DNA of 64,000 nt, from the NCBI RefSeq assembly GCF_900142825.1, contig NZ_FRCH01000002.1:248001-312000 (forward strand). The letters run 5' to 3'. The position numbers were made by a program, and so were the translations under genes. How positions within the stretch are numbered: the stretch's first letter is position 1; each line of letters opens with the position of its first letter. The stretch is from Rhodanobacter sp. OK091. GTDB taxonomy: Bacteria; Pseudomonadota; Gammaproteobacteria; Xanthomonadales; Rhodanobacteraceae. The notes under the pieces were generated by a model that was given only the letters and a program-made list of their open reading frames with translations, was not told the DNA's origin and searched no databases. Positions 46,348-53,607 of the stretch are shown here, one piece after another.

Positions 46348-47204
46348 GGCGTTATCCCGGCGGCCGTGTCGGACAGCCAGCGCAGGCGCGAACGTGGGGT
46401 CGGGTCCATCACCACGCGTTCGGGCGCGCCACGCAACAGGCCGGAGTCCGCCAGCGATTTTTCCGCCGATGTCAGGAGCGGCGCGAGCCGCCTGTCCAGC
46501 GTGGCGTCGTCCTTGACCACACCGAGCCAGATCAGGAATGGGCCGTCCGTGCGTATCGGCAGCTGCGGAAAGTTGTTCGGCACATCCAGCGTCACCAGCA
46601 CGCCGGCCGGATGCACGCCGTCGACGCGGTAGGCGGAAAATGCGGCCTCTGCCTGATGCGCAAACGCGTCCTCGCTGCCTTTCTTCACCGCGAAAATCTG
46701 CGCCACCACGATGCCTTGCGCACTGTGTTCTTCGGTCACCGGATCGACCGCCGGCAGCACCTTGACGCCCTGGTCGGCATGCAGCGGCCGCAGCAGCATC
46801 ACATTGTCGCTATCCGGCAGGATCGCGTTGACCTTGACCCTATGCTCCTTCCACAACGGCCCGTAATAGAAAGCCGCGTTGACGACGGGACGTGCATTGA
46901 TGTCGCGGAAGCCGCGCAGCCAGGTGAAGCGATCGGGATGGTCCCGCTCCATGAATTGCCCGAACACCATCGCACCGAGTTGCTCGAGGGCTTCGGGAAA
47001 ATACGTGTCGAAATATTTGACGAAGTGCGACCGCTCGCCTTGGCTCGTGACGTAGCGGCGAAATTCGATGGCCTGGTAGTCCCGCAGGTGCTGCACGCTT
47101 TCCATGGTGATGGTTCCGCTGGTGGGTTTGCCGTGTATTGAACTCGCCGCACCGAATGCGCCGAGCAGGACGATGCCGCATATCAGTCGTTCGAAAGGCT
47201 TCAC
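46344..47204 (-). CDS. Exported NIPSNAP-domain protein
   Basis: A 286-residue protein with a signal peptide (LICGIVLLGAFGAASS). Two ferredoxin-like NIPSNAP repeats follow: QAIEFRRYVTSQGERSHFVKYFDTYFPEALEQLG with FTWLRGFRD (about 45-105), then a second half around VVAQIFAVKKGSEDAF and FLIWLGVVKDDATLDRRL. The family is related to ABM proteins; biochemical roles are mostly unknown. It is the first gene of an operon with the LysE exporter, transcribed divergently from the WYL regulator 92 nt away, which makes that regulator a candidate controller. Confidence 0.75.
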   Translation of the reverse strand: MKPFERLICGIVLLGAFGAASSIHGKPTSGTITMESVQHLRDYQAIEFRRYVTSQGERSHFVKYFDTYFPEALEQLGAMVFGQFMERDHPDRFTWLRGFRDINARPVVNAAFYYGPLWKEHRVKVNAILPDSDNVMLLRPLHADQGVKVLPAVDPVTEEHSAQGIVVAQIFAVKKGSEDAFAHQAEAAFSAYRVDGVHPAGVLVTLDVPNNFPQLPIRTDGPFLIWLGVVKDDATLDRRLAPLLTSAEKSLADSGLLRGAPERVVMDPTPRSRLRWLSDTAAGITP

Positions 47205-47296
47205 GAGAGATCCCCAGGACTGTCGGATGGTGTGCCGGACACGTTAAGACCCATACAGGTCAAATTTCGCCCTGATTGGCCAGTACAATCGTGACC

Positions 47297-48250
47297 ATGG
47301 CCCGGCCCACTACACGCGTACTGGCTGTACTCGAGCTGCTGCAAAGCCACGGCCGTATGAGCGGTCCGGAGCTGGCGCGGCGGGTTGGCGTCGATGTGCG
47401 CACGCTGCGGCGCTACATCGTGATGCTGGAAGACCTCGGCATTCCGCTGACGGCCGAGCGCGGCCGCCACGGCGCCTACATGTTGGTCGCCGGATTCAAG
47501 CTGCCGCCGATGATGTTCACCAACGATGAGGCGGTAGCGCTGTCGGTGGGCATGGTGGCGGCGCGTGGTCTGGGCCTGGCCGAGGCCGCACCGGCGGTGG
47601 AAAGCGCGCAGGCCAAGCTCGCCCGCGTGATGCCTGACAGTTTGAAGCGGCACGTAGGCGCGATCGCCGATACGGTCAAGGTCGACCTGCTGCCTTCCGC
47701 CAGCACGCCGGACAGCAATGCGGCGCTGATTGCACTGACCGGTGCGGCGCAGGCAGAGCGGCGTGTGAGTATGAGTTACGAATCGGCCCAGGGCGTGCGC
47801 ACCGACCGCGAGTTCGATCCGTACGGACTCGCCTACCGGGCAGGTGCCTGGTACGCAGTGGGGATGTGCCATCTGCGTCACGGCCTGCGCACATTCCGGC
47901 TGGATCGCATCGGCAAGGTGAACCAGCTCGATCGGCCATTCCGCAGGCCAGCCGGCTTCGACCCGCTGGATCAGCTGGTGCGCGGCATCGCGGCGATTCC
48001 GCACGCGAATGCGATCGAGGTACTGCTGCGCACGGACCTGCAGACGGCGCGCCGCGCGTTTTCGCTTGCGTTCGGTTTGCTGGAGCCCACGCAGGACGGG
48101 GTGCTTCTGCGCACCGGTGCCGATGATCTGGCCTGGTTCGCGCGACAGCTCGCCGGCCTCCCGTTCGACTTCGAGATCCGCACGCCAGCAGGCCTGCGCA
48201 CGGAACTCAGGATCTGCGCGGCCCGGTTGCACGCAATGACCGAGGGATGA
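47297..48250 (+). CDS. YafY/WYL-domain transcriptional regulator
   Basis: A 317-residue regulator. The N-terminal winged helix (RVLAVLELLQSHGRMSGPELARRVGVDVRTLRRYIVMLEDLG, about 6-48) is of the HTH_11 type. A WYL domain follows, marked by REFDPYGLAYRAGAWYAVGMCHLR (about 167-190) and FRLDRIGKV. A C-terminal WCX-like extension is present. WYL domains bind nucleic acids or small ligands; the ligand here is unknown. Its divergence from the NIPSNAP-LysE operon suggests it controls that operon. TACAAT at 47283-47288 is a possible -10 element. Confidence 0.88.
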   Translation: MARPTTRVLAVLELLQSHGRMSGPELARRVGVDVRTLRRYIVMLEDLGIPLTAERGRHGAYMLVAGFKLPPMMFTNDEAVALSVGMVAARGLGLAEAAPAVESAQAKLARVMPDSLKRHVGAIADTVKVDLLPSASTPDSNAALIALTGAAQAERRVSMSYESAQGVRTDREFDPYGLAYRAGAWYAVGMCHLRHGLRTFRLDRIGKVNQLDRPFRRPAGFDPLDQLVRGIAAIPHANAIEVLLRTDLQTARRAFSLAFGLLEPTQDGVLLRTGADDLAWFARQLAGLPFDFEIRTPAGLRTELRICAARLHAMTEG

Positions 48251-48360
48251 TCGCGACGCAACGATGGGCGATCGGTCCGTCGACCTCGTCCAGGTCGTTG
48301 TTCCGCGCCGATATGCGGTGCTCCGTGACGTCCGCGTGAAATGGCAACGAACTAAAAAAT

Positions 48361-48389
48361 TTGCCGAAAACGTCGTTGACTCATATGCT
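48361..48389 (+). promoter_or_regulatory. Possible sigma-70 promoter of the secreted protein gene
   Basis: TTGCCG (48361-48366) and TATGCT (48384-48389) are exactly 17 bases apart. Use of this promoter would give a leader of about 145 nt containing a GC-rich hairpin-prone segment near 48400. Confidence 0.4.
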
Positions 48390-48539
48390 TAGGCACTCTC
48401 CGGGGGGAGTCGCGACAAGGCGTGTTGCGATGCGGAGAGGCACCCCGGTGAACATTGCGATCCGGTAGCGACAGGAACTGGCTCGTCGTATGTACACCCG
48501 GTTCGAGAAAGTTCAACGACCTTTCTGGAGGGGAAATAC

Positions 48540-50141
48540 ATGCCATTGCCCAAAGCCAACGGCCTCAGCCTTGCGCTGTGTGTCGCCATCGGCCTCGCTG
48601 CTGCCAGCAGCGTGAATGCCACCGATACCACCACCGGGCCCGAGGTCACTCCGGCCGTACAGCACGACACATTGCACTCGTTGCGCGGCGTGATGCCGCG
48701 ACCGGACGATTTCGTCAAGAACTCGCACGCGCATCCGGCCCACCCGCTGCCGTTCCTGGATGGTCCGGGTAACCAGACCGATGGGGCCGTGCAGGGTTCC
48801 GGTACGGGCAGCTTCGCTCCCTCGCTTGGCGCCGGTTTCGACGGCGTGGGCCAGGGCTTCAGCGGGCCGCAGGGCACGTTCACCGTCAACAGCGCTCCAC
48901 CGGATACCAACGGCGCCGTCGGTGCGACCCAGTACGTGCAGATCGTCAACAGCGCGTTTGCCGTATTCGACAAGTCGACCAAGGCGGTGACTTACGGTCC
49001 GGTGGCGACCAACACGTTGTGGTCCGGCTTCGGCGGTCCCTGCGAAGCCGACAACGATGGCGATGCCACCGTGGTCTACGACAAGGCGGCCGGCCGCTGG
49101 ATCGTCGCCCAGTTCGCGGTGACCGCTGCGCCGTACTACCAGTGCGTGGCGGTATCGGCGACCAGCGATGCCACCGGTGCCTACTACCGCTATGCGTTCC
49201 CGTACGGCAGCATCTTCCCGGACTACCCGAAGATGGGCGTCTGGCCGGATGCTTATTACGAAACGTTCAACATGTTCAACGGCAATACGTTCGCCGGCGC
49301 GAAGCTGTGCGCCTACGACCGCAACGCGATGTTGAGCGGCGCAGCGGCCACGCAGCAGTGCTTCCAGTTGTCTTCGAGTTACGGCGGCGTGCTGCCGGCG
49401 GACCTCGACGGCGCCACCGCGCCGCCGGCCGGCTCGCCGAACTATCTGATGAACTTCGGCGCGAGCTCGCTGAACCTGTGGAAGTTCCATGTCGACTGGG
49501 CCAACACCGCCAACACCACGCTGACAGGTCCGCTCAACATCCCGGTGGCCTCGTTCGCCGCAGCCTGCGGCGGCGGTACCTGCATTCCGCAGTCCGGCGT
49601 CAGCCAGAAGCTCGATTCGCTGGCCGACCGCCTCATGTTCCGCCTGGCCTATCGCAATTTCACCAACCATGAATCGCTGGTGGTCACCCATTCGGTCAAG
49701 GTCGGCACCACGCACAAGAACCCGTACAGCGGGGTGCGCTGGTACGAGATCCGCAGCCCCGGCGGCACGCCGACGGTGTACCAGCAGTCCACCTTCACGC
49801 CGGACACCAGCTATCGCTGGATGGGTTCGGTGGCGATGGACAAGGTGGGCGACATGGCGCTTGGCTACAGCGTATCCAGCAGTGCGCTCCATCCGGCGAT
49901 CCGCTACACCGGTCGTCTGGCAACCGACGCGCTGAGCACGATGCAGTCCGAGAGCAGCATCATCGAAGGGCTCGGTTCGCAGAGCGGCAATAACCTGGCG
50001 CGTTGGGGCGATTACAGTGCCATGACCGTCGATCCAGTCGACGACTGCACGTTCTGGTACACCACCGAGTATCTGAAGAACACCGGCTCATTCAACTGGA
50101 ACACGCGCATCGGGTCGTTCAAGTTCCCGACCTGCCAGTAA
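48540..50141 (+). CDS. Large secreted protein of unknown function
   Basis: A 533-residue protein with a signal peptide (LSLALCVAIGLAAASSVNA, cleavage near 27). The mature part has repeated sheet-like segments, including SAPPDTNGAVGATQYVQIVNSAF, DGDATVVYDKAAGRWIVAQF, FPDYPKMGVWPDAYY and SYRWMGSVAMDKVGDMALGYS. These recur in bacterial secreted proteins with a propeller-like fold. Eight or more cysteines occur in pairs (CEADNDGD, TCIPQ, DDCTF), suggesting disulfides. I do not recognise an enzyme family. GGAGGGG stands before the ATG. It is a single-gene unit with a long leader and two terminator hairpins. Confidence 0.75.
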   Translation: MPLPKANGLSLALCVAIGLAAASSVNATDTTTGPEVTPAVQHDTLHSLRGVMPRPDDFVKNSHAHPAHPLPFLDGPGNQTDGAVQGSGTGSFAPSLGAGFDGVGQGFSGPQGTFTVNSAPPDTNGAVGATQYVQIVNSAFAVFDKSTKAVTYGPVATNTLWSGFGGPCEADNDGDATVVYDKAAGRWIVAQFAVTAAPYYQCVAVSATSDATGAYYRYAFPYGSIFPDYPKMGVWPDAYYETFNMFNGNTFAGAKLCAYDRNAMLSGAAATQQCFQLSSSYGGVLPADLDGATAPPAGSPNYLMNFGASSLNLWKFHVDWANTANTTLTGPLNIPVASFAAACGGGTCIPQSGVSQKLDSLADRLMFRLAYRNFTNHESLVVTHSVKVGTTHKNPYSGVRWYEIRSPGGTPTVYQQSTFTPDTSYRWMGSVAMDKVGDMALGYSVSSSALHPAIRYTGRLATDALSTMQSESSIIEGLGSQSGNNLARWGDYSAMTVDPVDDCTFWYTTEYLKNTGSFNWNTRIGSFKFPTCQ

Positions 50142-50150
50142 GCGAGACGT

Positions 50151-50224
50151 GCCGTCCAGCCGCGCAGGCTGGACGGCTGTCGATGCGTGACGAGAAACAT
50201 GGCCTCCTTCGGGTGGCCATGTTT
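50151..50224 (+). terminator. Tandem hairpins after the secreted protein gene
   Basis: The first hairpin has an 11-base perfect stem, GCCGTCCAGCC/GGCTGGACGGC (50151-50161 with 50167-50177). The second is AAACATGGCC/GGCCATGTTT (50195-50204 with 50215-50224), followed by CTTC. Together they likely end transcription. Confidence 0.7.
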
Positions 50225-50283
50225 CTTCATGGCGCCTTAAATGCGGACCGATGTATTCGACGAATCGTCGTGCAGGCCTGCCG

Positions 50284-51159
50284 TCACACCATACGCATGC
50301 GCTTCCACCAGCGCGTGACCTTCTCTTCGCGCACGAAGGTGAACATCCCGGCACCGAGAATGATCGCGATGCCGACGGCCATCGGCCAGTCCAGTTCATC
50401 GTGGAACAGCACATAGCCGAGCAGTACTGCCCACAACATCTGGCTGTACTGGGTGGGCGCGACGTGGTTGGCGGGCGCTTTCTGCGTGGCCAGCATCAAC
50501 AACACGGCGGCGAGCGCCGCGAGCAGGCCGTAGCCGAGCAGGAGCAGCCACTGGTGCAGGTCCGGCCAGCGGAAACGGGAAAGCATCAGCACCCCGGTGA
50601 GCAGCGTCGAGCCGACCATGCCGGCGCTATACAAGGTGAGGCGTTTCTCGTGCGACCCGGCCAGACGCAAGGCGATCATCGAGATCGCGCCGGCGAGGCC
50701 GCAGATGATGGCGGCGAGGTGGCCGATACCGAGTGCGCGAAAGCCGGGCCGCAGCACCACCAGCACGCCGATGAAGCCGGCGACCACCGCCGACCAGCGG
50801 CGCCACCCGACGTGCTCCTTGAGCACCAGCACGGACAGCATGGTGACGAAGATCGGCAAAAGGAAAATCAGCGCGAAAGCCTCCGCCATCGGCAGCGCCG
50901 TGAAGGCGATCACGGCGGCAACGCTGCCCACCGCGCCGGCAATGGCACGCACCAGATACAGGCCGCGACGTTGCGCGACCAGCACCTCGCGCCAGCGGTC
51001 GCCGCGCGCCTTGATGAAAGGCAGCGCGGTCAGGCCCAGCGCTGCGCCGAAGAACACGGCTTCGTATGCCGGCAGCGAGCCCCGCAGTGATTTCACGAAC
51101 GCGTCGCTCAGGGCATAGGCCGCGAATGCCATGAAACCGAGCAAGACACCTTTGAACAT
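50284..51159 (-). CDS. EamA-family (DMT) exporter
   Basis: A 291-residue membrane protein with about ten hydrophobic segments in two EamA halves. The first half runs GFMAFAAYALSDAFVKSL to LVLKEHVGWRRW; the second runs from about residue 150, ending at AVLLGYVLFHDELDWPMAVGIAIILGAGMF, with the conserved acidic residue of the family. It is a drug/metabolite transporter superfamily member, probably an exporter; the substrate is unknown. It stands alone between a convergent secreted-protein gene and the divergent glutaryl-CoA dehydrogenase gene. Confidence 0.87.
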   Translation of the reverse strand: MFKGVLLGFMAFAAYALSDAFVKSLRGSLPAYEAVFFGAALGLTALPFIKARGDRWREVLVAQRRGLYLVRAIAGAVGSVAAVIAFTALPMAEAFALIFLLPIFVTMLSVLVLKEHVGWRRWSAVVAGFIGVLVVLRPGFRALGIGHLAAIICGLAGAISMIALRLAGSHEKRLTLYSAGMVGSTLLTGVLMLSRFRWPDLHQWLLLLGYGLLAALAAVLLMLATQKAPANHVAPTQYSQMLWAVLLGYVLFHDELDWPMAVGIAIILGAGMFTFVREEKVTRWWKRMRMV

Positions 51160-51296
51160 GGATTTCCGCTTTTGGGGGGAGGAGGGTGACGGCCAGAGGA
51201 GATCGGCATGCCGCGTCCGGCCTGGGGGCGGTCGCCTTTATGCCACCGGGTCCCGCGCTACAATAACGGTTTTACGCGCCCGTCTCCGGAGCTTCC

Positions 51297-52466
51297 ATGG
51301 CTGTCAGTCTGAATCCGCTCGATCTGTACGATGTCCGCTCGCTGCTCACCGACGAGGAACGCATGGTGCAGGACACCGTCGGCCGCTTCGTCGACGAGCG
51401 AGTGCTGCCGATCATCGGCGACTGCTTCGATCAGGCCCGTTTCCCGAGGGAGTTGATCCCGGAGATCGCCGCTCTCGGCCTGCTCGGCGCAACCATTCCC
51501 GAGGAATACGGCGGCGCCGGCATGAATGGGGTCAGCTACGGCCTGATCTGCCAGGAGCTGGAGCGCGGCGATTCCGGCCTGCGCAGCTTCGCCTCGGTGC
51601 AGAGCTCGCTGTGCATGTATCCGATCTTTGCCTACGGCAGCGAGGAACAGAAGCGGCAGTACCTGCCGCGGATGTCGGCCGGCGAAGTGATCGGCTGCTT
51701 CGGCCTGACCGAGCCGCACGGCGGTTCCGATCCGGCCAACATGAAGACGCACGCGAAAAAGGACGGTGGCGACTGGATCATCAACGGCGCCAAGATGTGG
51801 ATCACCAACGGCAACCTCGCGCACATCGCGATCGTGTGGGCGCAGACCGAGGACGGCATCCAGGGCTTCGTCGTGCCCACCGATACGGCCGGCTTCAAGG
51901 CGCAGGAAATCCACAAGAAGATGAGCCTGCGCGCCTCGGTCACCTCGGCGCTGTTCTTCGACAACGTGCGCGTGCCGGACAGTGCGCGGCTGCCCAACGT
52001 GAAGGGTCTGAAGGGGCCGCTGGGTTGCCTCACCCAGGCCCGCTACGGCATCACCTGGGGACCGATCGGCGCCGCGCAGGCGTGCTTGAAGGAAGTGCTG
52101 GACTATACGAAGGAGCGCATCCTGTTCGACCGCCCGCTGGCCTCCAATCAGGCGGTGCAGCTGAAGCTGGCCGACATGGCGCGCCGCATCACCACCGCGC
52201 AGCTGCTGTCGCTGCAGCTCGGTCGCCTGAAGGACGCCGGCAAGATGCAGCCCACCCAGGTGTCGCTGGCCAAGTGGAACAACTGCCGCATGGCGATCGA
52301 CATCGCGCGCCAGTGCCGCGACATCCTCGGCGGTGCCGGCATCACCACGGAACACGGTGCGATCCGTCACGCGCTGAATCTGGAATCGGTGATCACCTAT
52401 GAAGGCACCGAGACCGTGCACGAGCTGGTGGTCGGCCGCGAGCTGACTGGCATCAACGCATTCTGA
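51297..52466 (+). CDS. gcdH: Glutaryl-CoA dehydrogenase
   Basis: A 389-residue acyl-CoA dehydrogenase of the glutaryl-CoA type, which oxidises and decarboxylates glutaryl-CoA to crotonyl-CoA in lysine and tryptophan breakdown. Diagnostic stretches are IPEEYGGAGMNGVSYGL, RSFASVQSSLCMYPI, FGLTEPHGGSDP, MWITNGNLAHIAIVWA and ARYGITWGPIGAAQ. The catalytic glutamate is E369 in TYEGTETVHELVVGRELTG. The 'RSxxSVQssL' segment separates it from the 30.4 kb dehydrogenase. It begins after TACAAT (51259-51264), a possible -10 box, and probably heads a small unit with the two following genes. Confidence 0.92.
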   Translation: MAVSLNPLDLYDVRSLLTDEERMVQDTVGRFVDERVLPIIGDCFDQARFPRELIPEIAALGLLGATIPEEYGGAGMNGVSYGLICQELERGDSGLRSFASVQSSLCMYPIFAYGSEEQKRQYLPRMSAGEVIGCFGLTEPHGGSDPANMKTHAKKDGGDWIINGAKMWITNGNLAHIAIVWAQTEDGIQGFVVPTDTAGFKAQEIHKKMSLRASVTSALFFDNVRVPDSARLPNVKGLKGPLGCLTQARYGITWGPIGAAQACLKEVLDYTKERILFDRPLASNQAVQLKLADMARRITTAQLLSLQLGRLKDAGKMQPTQVSLAKWNNCRMAIDIARQCRDILGGAGITTEHGAIRHALNLESVITYEGTETVHELVVGRELTGINAF

Positions 52467-52482
52467 AACGGGGCGGCGGCAC

Positions 52483-53031
52483 ATGGATTCCGATTCGCTG
52501 CGCATCGAAACCGAGCGGCTGATCCTGCGTCCACCCCGGGCGGAGGATTTCGATGCCTATGCGGCCAACATGGCCGATGCCCAGGCGGCACAGTTCATCG
52601 GCGGCCAGCAATCGCGCGCCGCCGCCTGGCGCGGCTTCCTGACCCTGGCGGGTGCCTGGTCGATCCAGGGTTTCGCGATGTTCTCGGTGATAGAGAAAAG
52701 CAGCGGGGAATGGATAGGCCGGCTCGGGCCTTGGCATCCGGTCGACTGGCCCGGTACCGAGGTGGGCTGGGGGCTGGCGCGCGCCGCCTGGGGCAAGGGC
52801 TACGCGCTGGAAGGCTGCATCGCGGCGATCGACTGGGCATTCGATCGGCTGGGTTGGAGCGAGATGATCCATTCGATCCATCCGGACAACCACGCTTCGC
52901 AGATGCTGGCCAAGCGACTCGGCTCGACCTGCCGCGGCCCCGGCAAGCTGCCGGCGCCGTACGAGGATTCGCCGAACGACATCTGGGCGCAGACGCGCGA
53001 ACAATGGCGCAAGCGCCGCGCACAATCATGA
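52483..53031 (+). CDS. GNAT acetyltransferase (RimJ/RimL-like)
   Basis: A 182-residue N-acetyltransferase. It has the usual opening IETERLILRPPRAEDFDAYA, a substrate-strand region FAMFSVIEKSSGEWIGRLG, the acetyl-CoA-binding EVGWGLARAAWGKGYALEG (motif A, about 91-110) and SIHPDNHASQMLAKRLG. Related proteins acetylate ribosomal proteins, aminoglycosides or small molecules; nothing here points to one. The ATG is 17 nt after the gcdH stop and its own stop overlaps the next ATG (ATGA), suggesting an operon. Confidence 0.87.
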   Translation: MDSDSLRIETERLILRPPRAEDFDAYAANMADAQAAQFIGGQQSRAAAWRGFLTLAGAWSIQGFAMFSVIEKSSGEWIGRLGPWHPVDWPGTEVGWGLARAAWGKGYALEGCIAAIDWAFDRLGWSEMIHSIHPDNHASQMLAKRLGSTCRGPGKLPAPYEDSPNDIWAQTREQWRKRRAQS

Positions 53032-53525
53032 ATGCATCCGCCGACATCGACACGGCGGCGGCATTGCGCGAGGTACTCGCCGCGAGCGTGCCGGATCTGC
53101 ATCGCTACTGCCGTGATCCGTGGACCCTGATCGGTAGTGGCGCCGCGTGGCTGATCGGGGCGAAGGTGACGGTAGCCGATCTCGACGTGCTGACCAGTGC
53201 CCGCGATGCGGAAACGCTGATAGACCGCTGGCGGGAGCGACTGGAGACGACCATGGCATCGGCCGGCGCCGAACGCTTCCGCTCGCGCTTCGCACGCTTC
53301 GTTTTCCCGGGACTGGCCGTGGAAATCATGGGTGGACTCGAAGTATCCGGCGGCGCCGGCTGGGAGCCGGTGAGGATCGGGGAAATCATTGCCGTGGACG
53401 TCGCCGGTTTGCGCGTGCCGATTCCCGCCGTAGAGGAGCAGATCCACCTGCTGGAACGTTTCGGGCGGCCCAAGGATAGTCGGCGTGCGGCGCTGCTGAA
53501 GTCATTGCACAAGGAGAGGCCGTGA
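53028..53525 (+). CDS. Nucleotidyltransferase-like protein, 165 residues
   Basis: A small protein with the nucleotidyltransferase core pattern: WTLIGSGAAWLIGAKVTVADLDVL at about 30-53, with the DLDV acidic pair, and AVEIMGGLEV providing a third acidic strand. It resembles AbiEii/aminoglycoside-adenylyltransferase-like families. The ATG overlaps the GNAT gene stop by four bases, so the pair is translationally coupled. Family and catalytic state are uncertain. No partner for a toxin-antitoxin role is visible. REP-like sequence follows within 20 nt. Confidence 0.6.
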   Translation: MNASADIDTAAALREVLAASVPDLHRYCRDPWTLIGSGAAWLIGAKVTVADLDVLTSARDAETLIDRWRERLETTMASAGAERFRSRFARFVFPGLAVEIMGGLEVSGGAGWEPVRIGEIIAVDVAGLRVPIPAVEEQIHLLERFGRPKDSRRAALLKSLHKERP

Positions 53526-53543
53526 TCACTTGAGGCAAGAGTG

Positions 53544-53567
53544 ATCGCGACTGAAGTCGCTCCTACA
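53544..53567. repeat. Single REP-like palindrome (second class)
   Basis: ATCGCGACTGAAGTCGCTCC at 53544 and on to CTACAG is a REP of the common TGTAGGAGCGACTTCAGTCG class. It differs from the GCCCGCTGGCGGGC class found elsewhere in the window. Confidence 0.65.
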
Positions 53568-53607
53568 GAAAACGTCGTACTCCTCATTCATTCAAGCGAT
53601 AGCCATC

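Noticed and set aside
53028..53525. Toxin-antitoxin role for the nucleotidyltransferase-like gene with the GNAT gene
   Set aside because: The GNAT partner is of the RimJ/RimL type, not a tRNA-acylating toxin with a DUF1778 antitoxin, and no antitoxin-like DNA-binding protein is present.
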